64,000 bases of DNA. Source: Haemaphysalis longicornis (Eukaryota > Arthropoda > Arachnida > Ixodida > Ixodidae). The notes below the pieces were generated by a model. The model did not search any database, was not told the origin of the DNA, and saw nothing but the letters and a program-made list of their open reading frames with translations. The stretch is from the NCBI GenBank assembly GCA_013339765.2, contig CM023450.1, forward strand, positions 40,370,711 through 40,434,710. Direction: 5' to 3'. Numbering within the stretch: position 1 is the stretch's first letter; every line of letters starts with the position of its first letter. Of this stretch, positions 1 to 12,276 are shown one piece after another. The translations under genes were made by a program, and so were the position numbers.

Positions 1-2734
1 CGAGGCTAGGATGGCAGGCGAAGCCCTTACGGTGCTGAAAAATGGACACGTCCTAGTTACCGTGGTCTAGAGGACAGAAGAGAACTTGGAGTGGGACTTC
101 TAGTCAATAAAAGCATAGCTGGCAACATAGAACGAATACTATAGCATTAACGAAAGGGCAGCAGGTCTTGTAATTATGCTCAATAAGAGGTACAAGCTCA
201 AGGTGGTGCAGGGCTACGTGCCCACATCCAGCCATGACGACCAAGTAGTGGAACGCCTCTATGAAGATGTGGAATCGGCAATGGCTAAAGTAAAAACACA
301 GTATACCGTAGTTATGGGGGACCTCAATGCTAAAGTAGGCAAGAATCAGGCTGGAGACAAGGCAGTTGGGAACTATGGTCTGGGCTGTAGAAATAGCAGG
401 GGGGACCTACTAGTTGAGCTTGCAGAACGGAATAACCTACGCATAATGAATACCTTCTTCTGTAAACGGGAGAGTCGGAAGTGGACCTGGGGAGCCCGAA
501 TGGGGAGCACAAAAATGAAATAGACCTCATATTATGCGATAACCCTGGCGTCGTGCAGGATGTGGAAGTGCTCGGAAGGGTAAGGTGTAGTGACCACCGT
601 ATGGTAAGATCTCGAATTAGGCTAGATTTGAGGAGGGACCGCAACAAGCTAGTACGAAAGAAGCCGATAAATGAGCTAACAGTAAGACGCAAAGTAGAAG
701 AATTTAGGATCGCGCTGCAGTACCGATATTCCGCTCTTAACGAGAAAGCCGAGCTTACAACACAGGAAGCCAGCGACAACCTTACACGCATTATCACAGA
801 GTGTGCAGTAGAAGTCGTGGGCACTATGGCTAGACAGGATACTGGTAAACCTTCACAGGAGACGAAAGATCTAATCAGGAAACGGCAAACCATGACAATC
901 TCTATTGCAGCTGACAGAATAGAACTAGCGGAGCTCTCGAAGTTAATCAATAAGCGTAAGACAGCTGACATACGGAAGTATAATATGGACAGGATCGAAT
1001 ACGCTGTAAAGAACGGAGGTAGCCTGAAAGCAGTGAAGAGACGTCTTGTCTTGGCGTGGGGAAAAATCAGATGTATGCACCTAAGGATAAGCAAGGCAAT
1101 GCCATCACAAATAGGGATAATCACAAGTGGCCGAGGAGCTCTATAGGGATCTCCACAGTAGCCGGGACATCCAGGATAATGCCGAACGAGACAGTAGTTC
1201 AGAGGAGATAGACATCCCACCAGTAACGACCGAAGAAGTAAGGAAGGCTTTGAAAGAAATGAAAGGGGGCAAAACACCTGGTGAGGATAGGATAACAGCA
1301 GACCTCTTGAAGGATGGCGGAGAAATTGTACTTGAAAAACTGGCAAACCTGTATACGCAATGCCTAATGACTGCAATGGTACCGGAATCTTGGAAGAACG
1401 CGAACATCATCCTAATCCATAAGAAAGGCGACATGAAGCACTTAAAAAATTACAGGCCGATCAGCTTACTGTCAGTCGTCTACAAGGCACTTACCAAGGT
1501 AATCGCCAACCGAATTTCTGCAACCTTAGATTTCAGTCAACCTAAAGAACAAGTAGGGTTCCGTAAAGGTTATTCAACAATGGACCATATTCACACGATC
1601 AATCAATGATAGAGAAGTGCGCTGAGTATACTGAACCCCTATATATAGCCCTCATAGATTATGAAAAAGCATTTGACTCGGTCGAAACCCTAGCAGTCAT
1701 TCAGGCATTACGGAACCAGGGGGCAGATGAGCATTATGTAAGAATACTAGAGGATATCTACAATGGGTCTACAGCTACCATCATCCTCCATAGGGAGAGC
1801 AGTAAAATACCTATAAGGAAGGGTGTCAGACAAGGAGACACAATCTCTCCAATGTTATTCACAGCATGTTTACTAGAAGTATTCAGAACGTTGGATTGGG
1901 AAGAGGTGGGAGTAAGGGTTAATGGAGAATACCTCAGTAACCTCAGATTTGCTGATGACGTTGCCTTGCTAAGTAACTCGGGGGACGAATTGCAAAGCAT
2001 GCTTTCCGCACTGGGCGAACAGAGTAGAACCGTGGGCCTGAAAATTAATATGCAGAAAACTAAAGTAATGATCAGTAACCTCGGGACAGCACAGCGGTTT
2101 GAGATAGGTGGCGAGGCAGTGGAAGTGGTGAGCGAATATATCTACTTAGGCCAAGTTGCTGACCCCAGATCCAAACCATGAGGCAGAGATAATTAGAAGG
2201 ATCAGAATGGGGTGGGGTGCATATGGCAGGCATTCTCAGATAATGAATAGCAGCCTGCCATTGTCGCTGAAGAAGAAAGTGTATGACAGCTGCATCTTAC
2301 CGGTACTTACCTACGGGGCAGAAACTTGGAGGCTCACTAAGAGGGTTCAACTTAAATTGAGAACGATCGACTCAGCGGGCAATGGAGCAGAAAATGATAG
2401 GTGTAACATTAAGGGACAAGAAGAGAGCGGAGTGGGTCAGGGAGCAAACTGGTGTTAAAGACATATTAGTAGAAATTAAGAAGAAGAAATGGACGTGGGC
2501 AGGGCATGTAATGCGAAGGCAAGATAACCGCTGGTCATTAAGGGTAACAGAGTGGATCCCCAGAGAAGGCAAGCGCTGCAGGGGGCGGCAGAAAGCTAGA
2601 TGGGCAGATGAGATCAAGAAGCTTGCGGGGATAAATTGGTGACAGTTGGCACAGGACCGGGGTAATTGGAGAATAATGGGAGAGGCCTTTGCCCTGCAGT
2701 GGGCGTAGATAGGCTGGTGATGATGATGATGATA
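1..2734 (+). mobile_element. RTE-like non-LTR retrotransposon, nearly full length, degraded
   Basis: The block encodes, in order, an apurinic-like endonuclease, a reverse transcriptase and a C-terminal domain, and ends in a short TGA repeat (2716-2733). That order and a simple-repeat 3' tail instead of poly(A) are typical of RTE-type non-LTR elements; the clade assignment is inference from motifs. The 5' end runs off the window. The coding region is broken by several frameshifts and stops, so this copy cannot be autonomous. A short copy of the same family lies on the minus strand at 23469-23805, and a diverged relative at 60432-60790. Confidence 0.85.
176..2702 (+). pseudogene. Frameshifted endonuclease-reverse transcriptase polyprotein (RTE-like)
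   Basis: The protein is spread over five overlapping frames: 176-523, 481-1146, 1127-1609, 1606-2181 and 2156 onward. Endonuclease hallmarks are GDLNAKVG near 326-350 (the GDxNA box) and SDHRMV near 590-605 (the SDH box). Reverse transcriptase motifs follow: NYRPISLL near 1448, QVGFRKGYST near 1550, IDYEKAFDS near 1655 (motif A), GVRQGDTISPMLF near 1822 (motif B) and the catalytic FADD near 1948 (motif C). The C-terminal part reads LPVLTYGAETW near 2300 and WTWAGHVMRRQDNRWS near 2495, common in arthropod RTE-type elements. Frame changes near 490, 1130, 1607, 2170 and 2400, plus a stop at 2641, mark it as decayed. The 348-codon minus-strand frame at 330-1376 is only the antisense of this gene. 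Confidence 0.85.
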
Positions 2735-3456
2735 GGGCCCCTAGAAATATATTTTCCCAAAAATGCATTTGTGTCTAGAGGTGAAACGGAGTCTAAGTGG
2801 ATCGCTGTAAACGTAATCTCTGTAAGCTGGCTTTCTTACATTGTGTGTAGCCCAGTGAAGCGTGGCCATTTACGGAGGGAGTATGGTTGCAGCCCCACTT
2901 CTTCGTACTCCTCTCCACCGCCTTCGCCTTCTTTCCCCAGTCGTGTATACTCCTCCGCATGCACGAGGCGTCTCTCTCTCCTTACATCGCGCAATGTTGC
3001 GCGCTCTTGGGCGGCCGCCTGTGCGGCGCACTAGAGACGTCATTGTCCTCAACTACCAATCGTGTGTGTCCATAGTCTGTGCCGTAGAGGTCTCGTCCCT
3101 TTCCTTGTAATTCAGCATAGGGAATCCCCGATATAGCTAGACCCCAACATAGCAAACCTCACCAGAGCGCCAGCTTCGCTGGAGAATTTCCTCTTCACAG
3201 GGTGGCAGGATTCTTGTTCCCAGACATGAAAAATACACGAAACCCCAGCCATATAGGCTTCGCTTAATAGACAAGACCTCTGCGTCACTGTTGACTACGT
3301 GACAGGTTCTGTTTTCTATTGTCTCTGACGTGCTATAACTTCACGTTGTACGCAATTACTCTGTGAATCTATCGCTGCTGCAGGGCGTCGCCACACAATG
3401 CCATCGAAGACTTAGGTTTGCCCGCGACTATATTGCTGTACATTGATGAGATAAAC

Positions 3457-3504
3457 CTTATCTTATCTATCTTATCTATCTTATCTTATCTTATCTTATC
3501 TTAT
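3457..3504. repeat. (TTATC)n microsatellite
   Basis: About nine imperfect copies of the pentamer TTATC, some expanded to TTATCTA. This is a simple repeat and not the arthropod telomere unit TTAGG. Confidence 0.9.
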
Positions 3505-3593
3505 GTGAGATGCACTGGTGCCTTCATTATCGCTTTTAGTGGTATTGCTCGGAGCATCACACTGCACGCTCGGGAGTCCGCTTGAGTGCCTTT

Positions 3594-3644
3594 GTTAGTT
3601 TACTGTTAGTTTACTGTTAGTTTAGTTAGTTACTGTTAGTTTAC
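3594..3644. repeat. GTTAGTTTACT short tandem repeat
   Basis: Four to five imperfect copies of an 11-bp unit GTTAGTTTACT with internal slippage. It has no TTAGG units, so it is not telomeric. Confidence 0.8.
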
Positions 3645-5628
3645 ATGGAATCCAATGCTGTTAAAGCGCAGTGTGCGGGATCAGAAATGCGCGTGGGTTT
3701 AACATCGCACAAGCATGGGGATACTGATATTAGTGCCGTGTCTGGCGTCCGCGATTGCGGCGTCCCTGGGGCGTCGGCTGATGATGCGCTTTATGAGGGG
3801 GGCGGACAATCGGAGACTTGCGGGCAGTACTGGAGTCCCGCGCGTCTAAAACTATTTAGCCAACGTCACGCGCAACCATAAACGTTAACGCATTTCGGAA
3901 GTCCTGCCGCCGTCGTCTTTCCACCCAGGTGTCCGAAAGAAATTCGCGTTGGATGCTGACGCATCTCCCAAAGAAGCACATCCCGGACGCGCGGCAGCTT
4001 GCTTATATACCACGTAGTCGGCACTCGCTCTCTCTTTAATCAACAGCTAATTTCTTTACGTAAGTAGTTTGGCGCGCGGGACAATTTTCTTTTAAAGCGC
4101 TAAAACGAGGGGACTGTTGCCTCACCTACTAAGCTGAAGAATACGGGAAGATAAGTGCATATTTGTGTTTACATAAAGAGACATTAGAAAACGTGTGACT
4201 TTCCTGCATCTCATACATTTGATCAGCTGCTGACGACTCCGCCTGTTCCTCTGGGCTCCATATCAATCTATGTCTACTCTTTCTTTCTATGTATGTGTGT
4301 GTCTGTGTGGGCGTGAATGTGGGCGTGCGCATGCGCGTTCAGGAATAGTAGCCGGCAAGCCCAGCGCAGCACGAAAGAATCATAGCAGAAGTGTGCGACG
4401 CAGGACGCGTACGGCAGACATCTACGTGGCACCTGCCAGCACGCTGCCTTACGGTGACATAAATAAGCAGGAGCTCTACGAACGCAGTCGCTCAGTTCTC
4501 AGCGCGATGGGGAGAGGGTGTCCGGCTGCTTTTGCCGACATTGCATGTAAAACGAGAACACGCGATCGAAAAGGGACTGCGACGCCATCTCTCTGTGGAA
4601 ACTGAAATCGGGAAGGCCTCGCCTGAAGGAGCCGCACAGCAGCTCCTCTCATCCGAGCGTTTCTCTCTGCGCGCACTGACACTATCAAATACACCTGCGA
4701 CATTACTCAAATGAAAGCGCCCTTCCGGAAGCTGTATGCAACGTTTCCTCTCAGAATATTTCGACAGCGAAGCTAATATAGCTACCTCCCGGCCGGCTGG
4801 TGTGGTCGTCGTTGCCCGTACGTCTTGGCGTCGAGTCGGCGCCAAAAAAAAATTGTTCTCCAGTTTCTCGCGAATGCTCTGTGGCTATAAATCTAATGTA
4901 GTTAGCTTTGAAAAAACTATACTGAAATCGGCAGCTCAGACGACACTATCACTTCGCCGCGTTTCATTCACTTGTCGTAATTAGTTAACGTGAAGTTGTA
5001 ACTGTTACAGAATTCCCGTGTGCTGTCGCATAGGGGGGAGTGTTGTCACAGAAAACGGCTGTAACTCTTAATTTATCAAAACTCACCTGAAAAAAAAATA
5101 TGACAATTAGCCGCTGAGATGACTGTAACATTGCGCAGAGTTTCATCTAATTTTCGTAATTGCGCAGTTCACAGTGAAGCTGTAATCATTGCGAAATTCC
5201 CGTCTGCTGTCTCGGGCTTCTACGGGAGGGAAACGGACAGCCCCATGTTTGTCCCCTAGATTAAAAATCTAGTCCTTCCAAGTTTTATTCGACTAATTAA
5301 CTACGAAGTATGCTCAATCGCAAGTTACAAAATGTGTTCCTTTCCCCGCACTCATTTGTTCTGTGGCCCGGCGAACGCATATCGTGGCTCGAGCTTCGCT
5401 GCTCGTCCTTCACAGATTGCAAGGGCCGATGGGGCTTGTTCTTCGCTATACCCGCATTTGCATTATATCGGGATTCGGGCTTCACCGTAGTGGGAAATGC
5501 ACTTAAAATGTTTAAGATGGGCTAAGCAGTGACGCATCGCAGGGAAGCGATTGGCTTTTTCCGCCCTAAGAATAAAGGGAAAGGACCAGGTGAAATCATC
5601 AAGAACCGCAGAGGCGGCTTCCCAAACA

Positions 5629-5715
5629 ACCACCGAACATCCCTCGGTTGTCCGACTGGTGACGTCTGTTTCTCACACTTTCGTACGTCCAGTCAAACGT
5701 CCAGGGTTCGATTCT
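5629..5715 (+). repeat. tRNA-like SINE head, degraded
   Basis: A plausible pol III A box (TTGTCCGACTGG, near 5647) is followed about 45 bp later by a B box (GGGTTCGATTC, near 5703). The spacing fits a tRNA-derived SINE. The acceptor stem does not pair, so it is not a functional tRNA gene. It is one of only two tRNA-like modules in plus orientation in this window. Confidence 0.45.
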
Positions 5716-7182
5716 TCGCGTTATTGGGTTCAGATACTATCAAACTTTTCCAAGCGGATATGGAAGAGTCAAAACATGGTATAAAACGCCGTCTTAATCT
5801 GGCGGGGTAACTAACTACCTCTGCCTTATCCACACCGCATATGCTTGGCTGAGGACCCAAATTCCTCGCGCGCGCGGCTGTTAGAGATGATCGCACGCTG
5901 TCTCCCCGGAAGAAAGGAGGAGGGCTGGTAGGGAGGTCCAATTGTGACGAAAACGGACGTGGATATTGCCACTGGAGTGTCACGTATATATAACTGTGCA
6001 CGTTTACGATGGAGACAGACAGCCGGTCTTGCGGGAGAGCGCCACCAAGCGACAAGGAGAGCTTCAACGGGTCACCAGTATAAGCTACACCGGAAAAATA
6101 TCGCACACGTTTGCGTAAACATGTCGTGCAGCGCCACTATCGGATTTCGGTTCAAGTCGGGGCCACGCCGTGGCATCTTTCCACGTACGAAGGAATCTTC
6201 CCAACATGACTATGGCCGCTGCGTTCGCCCCAAGCGGCCGTGCCACCACCACACCACCTGTAAAGGGAGAAGACCTGAGTGCTTCTTACCTCCTAAACAG
6301 CAAACGGGACGTTAGCAGGCAGGCTTCATAATTCCCTTCTTTGGCCTCCGTGTGCGCGTGATAAAGCCAGCGGGCGCAGGAGACTCGGGTATGGTAAGGC
6401 CCCAAAACGTTAGGTGCCTTAGAGCACGGCGCGAGCTTTCGTTTTAGGACATCCTACGCGGTAGATTGTACGTCTCTTTCCCTTCATTTATGTCATTCTT
6501 GCTGCACATTCACAACTTATATTAACACGAAAGTGTTTTATGCCTGGGTACACCAAGATCTCACCGACGTCCTATCGGTCACGAAAATGACATCGCCAGA
6601 AAAGGTTACATTGACGCGGCTGCGCCCGTAGTCGAGCCACGAACTCTCTTTCTCCGCAACGGGAGGTGCACAGCGCTCTGCCAACTGCGCTGTAATTGAA
6701 GCGCAAGTAGATCTACGGAAGCGCCTTATATCTTTCCCACTTCATTCAGATGGTGCTGCCGTCTAGGAGAGGCGAAGCGAATTAGTTCATCATGACGCTA
6801 ATGAGCACCGACAGTTGGCGCATCGTTGCCAGCGTCTTAGTGTAGGCGGGACGCGGGTGAATTGAGTCACCCTACGCCACCTGCTGCTTTCGGTTTCGGT
6901 TTCGGTTCGCTTTCGTTCGCACGATTTTCAAGGGGCTGTGGTTTCAGTCGGATTTATGCAATGTTCCGGCGCGCGCAACCCAGTGTCCAACGTTGATGCG
7001 TCTAACGGTGCCATATCGGCGTAACATAAATAACCATGTGCAAGTTCATATGGACGCACAATAAACATTTAAATGCTCCTGCGAAGGCACATTTCACTTC
7101 CGTGTTTTACCGATTCCTATGAAAGAGGAATCAACCGCATTTTTTCACGTTATCCCCCTCCGACTGTTCGTGGCCGCCGCAG

Positions 7183-7466
7183 GGGCTGCGCCTCGAACGG
7201 CTGCCTTCCCGGTGGCTCTTCCCTGAGGCGCGTGGAGGAGTCGCCCCCATCGTCCGACAGCCAGCCACGGCTGGAGCGTCTGCTGCGGCCCAGCGCGTGC
7301 CGGCACCAGAAGAAGCGCTGCGTGCGCATCAGTTCGTCTACGCGAACCGACGAAGACGACGTGCTCCTGGCCAGGCTCGAGGACCCCGCGGCCTGCGCCA
7401 AGCTCTCCCTCTCCGAGCTCAGGGGCCCCACGGGGAAGCTGCGCACCAGCGACATGTTCGTTGGCG
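7183..7466 (+). CDS. Internal exon of uncharacterised membrane-protein gene (partial gene)
   Basis: An open frame with strong coding composition (C/G-rich third positions, unlike the surrounding AT-rich DNA) lies between a pyrimidine-rich acceptor (AG at 7181-7182) and a GTGCGT donor at 7467. It encodes about 94 polar residues: a serine/proline stretch (EESPPSSDSQP), a basic cysteine-containing patch (CRHQKKRC) and an acidic segment (TDEDD) leading to KLRTSDMFVG. The exon starts with the third base of a codon and ends after the first base of a codon. That end phase fits the exon at 11453. I do not recognise the family. The upstream exon with the start codon was not found and may lie outside the window. 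Confidence 0.65.
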
Positions 7467-7992
7467 GTGCGTGTTGAAGACCAGCCCGAACGGAGACTGC
7501 GCAAGATCTTTACTAGGACGCGGGGAAGGTTTTGAAGGAGGCTACGCGAGATCGCACGATTTTAATGCGAAACATGTTTAGGCTAACCACGGCAAGTTTT
7601 TACAGCCGAGCTGTTACAGGCTAACTCCCCCGTTTTTGGCGTCCGTACGACGAGAAGAGCCCCTCGTCCTCTCAGCTCCCTGGTCGGTGTTCTCTGCACG
7701 TACCGTGACTGACCGCCCGTGTTCTCCCCTCGCGTTGTTGGCAGACACTCTTCTTTTGGCCACGTAGTCATATTTTGATATAAGATGGCGTATAATGCCG
7801 ATGAAAAAAGTCGTTTTAGCAATGCATTATTGCTCAGAAGTGAAACCAACAGTAAAGATATCGGTATACACTTGGTATTTGTAAGCTGGATTTCTTACGT
7901 TTTAAATGGCACGGTTAAGCCTACACAAAGAAAAAAGAGCGAACGCGGCGGAAGGAGACCACCGACGACTATCGGGCCGCGGACGTAAAGCG

Positions 7993-8147
7993 TTAAGGCC
8001 CATTCACACTGCGACGAAAGCCACGGGAATTCTGTCGACGACAAGAATTGGTCCCGACCATTCGCCAAAAACAATCGTCGCGCGACAGAGCGACGGAAAA
8101 ACCCGTCAATTTCGCTCGCTTTCGCCGCTAGTGTGAACGGGCCTTAA
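7993..8147. mobile_element. 147-bp MITE with terminal inverted repeats and TTAA target duplication
   Basis: The element 7997-8143 starts GGCCCATTCACACTGCGACG and ends with the near-exact inverse CGCTAGTGTGAACGGGCC. The termini match over about 24 bp with a few mismatches. Both sides are flanked by TTAA (7993-7996 and 8144-8147), the target duplication of piggyBac- and Kolobok-type transposases. The interior has no coding capacity, so it is a non-autonomous copy moved by a transposase encoded elsewhere. Confidence 0.85.
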
Positions 8148-10151
8148 GAGCGATTCCCGTCCAGACTGAGCGAGAGTTTGTGGCCAACCAATGCGGCATC
8201 GCTTGTGCGGTGTGTGCTCGTTAGTGGTTTCCAGGGAACCCCGGTAACGCACAAACAGCTCCGCTTGGCACGCAACTTCACAGAGTGTAATGGCACTGCA
8301 TTTTTTGTTTAGATGTTTCGGCGGCGTCCTTATGGCGCCGCAATTTCGGCGTTACCTTTTTTGGCGTCTTCCTTTTTCTATGAAGCCGTTTTCAGCGCCC
8401 GTTGCAAAAACATTTTCGCCATAAAGAAGAGCATGAACACGAAGCACATACAAAAACGACCTTTCCAAACTGCACTGGTGGCACAGCTCCTACTTGCCAA
8501 CCTTGGTCTGCTTGGTTTGCGTACTTGAGGCGGAATGTACGCACATAAGCGAAAACTATATACAGTGTTCTCTTAAATGAAAGTTAACGCTGGACTGATT
8601 TTTACGACAACAAATAAAAAAACTGGGTTGAAAACAGCGTCTGAGAGAAGTGACACGAAACCCTAGAGAAAGCAAAAGATGTTGGCACGTGCAGTGCCGA
8701 GGGCACGGAGCAAGAATAAAATAGGAGGGGAAACTGAGCTTCCTGGGGCAGCCTGATAACGTCACAAGCACTTGGCGAACGTCAAGTTTCCGGCATCTGG
8801 CGGCAAGCGAAGGAAGTGCGTGGTCATCGCCACGGCCGGCGCGCGTTCTCTTCACGCTCGCCCAGTCCAACCCGGCCGCGGCATCGCGTCGGTATTTCGC
8901 CGGATCGCCGAAACATTCCGTGGCCGAAGCGAGAGTGTATGCGCTCTTCTGCGCTTCCGCTGGCTGAAGAGCCCGCCTTTGCGATTAATTTTCTGTCAAA
9001 TTTAAACCGGCCGGTACGAGCGAATAAAAGGGGCATTTTTTTTAATGCGTAAGCAATCTTGCGCGAGCAGCAAGCCCAGAATACAAACCTGTAGACGCAA
9101 AAAAAAAAAAAGTAAAACCTGTAAACGCACGGCCTTATCTCGCATGCGACGCGCTCGAAGCGAGTTGAGTGCACCGGCCAATTTATTGGTTATGCGACAG
9201 TGCACTGAAAAGTGCCAGCATCACCGACGTTGTGGGACGATGACGCGTGCACGCGTGCGCAACGTCCGAGATAAACGCGCGTTACGTCCCCGCGTCACGC
9301 AGCAGCTCGAGCGCATAGCGATTCACGCCTTGTGGCGAATGCTGCGAACAACAGTATTACATTCAACCAGGTGCCGCTGTCAAATTGTTCGCCGCCGCAG
9401 CTGCGGAGCTCCGCAGGTCGCCGTAGTTATCGTAGTGACATTATCTGGTCGCTCGATCGCACCGGCCGCAATGGGCGTTTCCTCTCCTATATATTCTTGC
9501 TCCGTGACCGAGGGTAAGAAAAGCAGAAAATTACAAAAAAAGACATGTTGGCTCGTGCTTTGGGCTTGAGTGGCGCCCATACTCCGTTCGGATAGTTTTA
9601 ATCGCGAAGAACCGCTCAACTCCTCTTGGCTACGTTACGTCAGCAATGTGAACGCGCGACAACTTGTGCGTCAATAACCTGACCTTGAGCATAAAGCGTA
9701 GGGGATCTTCAAGGCCTTATATGTAGTTAAAAGATGTCATTAGAATGCGAACAGTTGGTCGACCTAATCCGAGACGTGAATGAAATAGTGCAGCTAAGTT
9801 GGGTACCTAACAAAGAACACGAGTCCAGTAATCGCCCCTTAACAACTATCTCTGAATCTTCCGCTTGTTACTATATTCTCTTTTCTGTTTCCTTTATTCA
9901 AATGTTTACCGGATCCCAGGGTTCATCGCGTACGTGTGCCGTTATGTGCGCTTAAGCAGCCCACTATTCCCCCAAATCCGCATTCAAAGACAATCTTTAC
10001 CGCATGACTTGTGTGCCTAGTGGCAGAGATAGCTGCGTGTTGAAGCAGGGAGCTACAGAAACAAACGATGCCGCCTGATATTTGCAGCATGGCTTAAAAT
10101 ATAGGGCGAAGCTAATTCCGAAACGAAACATTTAAAAACTGGACCATGCAA

Positions 10152-10176
10152 GGGGGGGGAGGGGGGGGGGGGGGGG
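10152..10176. repeat. G homopolymer tract
   Basis: A run of 24 G residues interrupted by one A. Similar G or C runs occur at 23897-23910, about 25829-25841, 26247-26260 and 30078-30093. Tract length is prone to sequencing error. Confidence 0.85.
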
Positions 10177-11350
10177 CTTCATTACGTTTTAATAGTCGTG
10201 GGTTTTAATAATCATGGCAATTGACGGCAAGTAATAAATGTCAAAATATCGACGACTGAGCGAGATTCAAACGCGAACACCTTTTAAGGATGGTGACAGT
10301 ATACCGATAGGACGATAGGAGAATAATCTTGTAGCATTTCTCGTTTTGGAAAGTGGTGCTTGCGAGCGCCCCCCACCCCATCACCCCCAACGCATACGGA
10401 AGACTAGTAATCTACAGCCAGCAACAACCGAAACGCGTTCAGAAAAAGTCGACGTGTATGGATTGCAGAGTTGATGTTATCCGTTTGGATTCACGTCTAC
10501 TAGTGGCGTGGCTTACGAAGTGCGGAAGTTTCTTTTTTGTCAATATACACAATTCGCCTGTTTATTTATTTATTTATTGGAAATACATTACAGGCCCGAC
10601 GGCATTGAGTCAGGGGAGTTACATGAAAGGCATACAAAGAGCAAGTAGCCGGCACAAAGCATATCAGATGTATACAAAGCATAACAGGATGCACACAAAA
10701 CTGAAATAAAAAATCCTCATAGGCACATTTTAGAAAATTAACGCAAAGATATTACGTAGTTCAGCACAGACAAACCAAATCAATGAAGGCATACAATGCT
10801 TGCAGTAACATTTAAGGAGAGCAAAATTTAGTAGAATTAACATATTTTGGGTATACAGCGTACACGTGACACACATAAAGGAAACTGAGGGCAAGCAAAA
10901 ACTAGGGCATAAACGGAAAACATCGCAGACAGTTTAAAACCCCTTTCCTACTGAAAGAAACAAGGTGACGCTGTTAATTGCTACTGTGAAAATGCTTGCG
11001 GAGGAGATGACAAAATTTTTCCTGGTCATTTTCAGAAGCAATGCTATCGGGAAGGCTAATCCGCAAGCGAACTATTGTACGACTATATTAGCAAGAAGCT
11101 CTGAAGTTTTGTTTTGAAGGATAGTTTGGGTTTGGGCTAGTTGGTAGCAGTAATCCATGACTTCGTTATGCGAATAATTTCGTCACATCATTGTGTGCAA
11201 ATTTTATCATGTCTTGCTTCTGTTCTGTTCTTACTTTCATCTTTGTTTCTTTCATTCACCCATTTCATTCACACATATTCACGAATTTTTTCAATAAAGC
11301 TCAGTTGTAAGTTAGCGCTTGTGCCCGTCTCCTCCCAGAGTCCTTGTCTG

Positions 11351-11371
11351 TTTTTTTTTTTTTTTTTTTTT
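11351..11371. repeat. T homopolymer upstream of splice acceptor
   Basis: A 21-T run lies 80 bp upstream of the acceptor at 11452. It could be the inverted poly(A) of a retroposed fragment or an extended polypyrimidine tract; the sequence does not decide. Confidence 0.7.
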
Positions 11372-11452
11372 GCGCTACACGAAGTCATGGATTTGTTTTC
11401 AAGTTCGCCTCTTCCACTTCGCCTTTCATTTGTGGCCGGACGGGCCTCGCAG

Positions 11453-11715
11453 GCGGCCGCCGAGGTTCTTCGGTGGAGGTGGCCGAGGTGATGCGAAACG
11501 CGGTCATCTGGGTGCTGGTCCTGAGCGGCACGGCGACCATCATGTTCGGCGCCGTCGGCACCATCGTCTTGCGCACGGTCTCCGTCATGTTCATCGGCTC
11601 GGCGCTCGGCTCGGCGCTCACGACCGCGGGCGTGCTGATGGCTATCTACTGCACCGACGCCTCGTCCGACCGCAACTTCAAGAGAATCATGAACCACAAG
11701 TACAACTACACCTGA
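11453..11715 (+). CDS. Terminal exon of uncharacterised membrane protein, two hydrophobic segments
   Basis: The exon begins after AG at 11452 and needs one base from upstream, exactly what the 7183-7466 exon supplies (joined codon GGC, Gly). It encodes 87 further residues and stops with TGA at 11713-11715. After a short charged lead (SSVEVAEVMRN) come two hydrophobic stretches, NAVIWVLVLSGTATIMFG and about 25 residues later VSVMFIGSALGSALTTAGVL, rich in Gly, Ala and Val as in membrane helices. A short polar tail follows (DASSDRNFKRIMNHKYNYT). It is probably the C-terminal half of an integral membrane protein with its cytoplasmic region encoded upstream. Family unknown. The overlapping minus-strand 194-codon frame at 11269-11853 is the antisense shadow. 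Confidence 0.7.
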
Positions 11716-12270
11716 TGACAACATGCACGCACGTGTCTCGCCTGCTGGGGTCCGTATGCACCCGTGGAATTTGCCCCCGCACTGCTTGTCGAGAGACTTT
11801 TTTTTTGTGCCCTGAAAGGGAAACGAAAATTGAGATGCACCAGCGACCGGCACCCAGATATCAAATTAAGCCATGCGCTTTTGTTTTAAAAAATCACTCT
11901 CAGAGAGGCTGTTAGCTTCTTTGAGTGCCGTATCAATGGTATCGTATTTGTTGTTTCCAGCATTATTGTTATTATATATCGGATCAGTGATGTTATACCA
12001 TTATTGTTTATATCATTGCATTGTTTCGCATTATTATTATAACCTTGTCGCCGTGCGCGTGGAAAATGAACCTTACCTTTCTTCTCTCCTAATTCAAAAC
12101 TTTCCCAGTTGAATTTTGAACGGCTTGTAGTGCCTGGGAAGGTTTCTTGAAATGCATCTATTTTTTTGCCGTATGTTGCTGATTCTACTGGCTGATTTTT
12201 ATTACCTGCTTCGATCATTTCTTGGTGTGCGTACTGTGAAACTCTATCGGGCTAATTTTATGTGAGTGGA

Positions 12271-12276
12271 AATAAA
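12271..12276 (+). terminator. Candidate poly(A) signal of membrane-protein gene
   Basis: AATAAA lies 556 bp after the TGA at 11715. It is the first plus-strand AATAAA downstream of the stop that I noticed and would give a 3' UTR of about 0.6 kb. Confidence 0.45.

Larger units (their letters stand above)
2735..7182. other. Non-coding block between RTE element and first gene
   Basis: No coding region, conserved motif or long repeat could be supported here apart from two short tandem repeats (3457-3504, 3594-3644) and one tRNA-like module (5629-5715). Short open frames such as 3645-3881, 4270-4605 and 5944-6315 have no recognisable domain. Earlier exons of the membrane-protein gene starting at 7183 could lie in this block but cannot be pinned down by eye. 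Confidence 0.6.
7467..11452 (+). other. Intron of membrane-protein gene (about 4.0 kb)
   Basis: Bounded by GT at 7467 and AG at 11451-11452, with matching codon phase on both sides. It holds a 147-bp TTAA-flanked MITE (7993-8147), a G homopolymer (10152-10176) and, just before the acceptor, a T homopolymer (11351-11371). Apart from these no gene or recognisable element is seen. Confidence 0.6.

Noticed and set aside
330..1376. 348-codon minus-strand open frame
   Set aside because: It is the exact antisense of the RTE-like coding region, which carries the real endonuclease and reverse transcriptase motifs on the plus strand.
3457..3504. Possible telomere-like repeat
   Set aside because: TTATC and TTGGA units are not rotations of the arthropod TTAGG unit; they are ordinary simple repeats.
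9045..9569. 174-codon plus-strand frame
   Set aside because: No domain, highly Arg-rich, and overlapped by other open frames in GC-rich DNA; no support as a gene.
11269..11853. 194-codon minus-strand frame
   Set aside because: Antisense of the terminal membrane-protein exon; its His/Asp/Arg-rich composition is a reading artefact of GC-rich codons.
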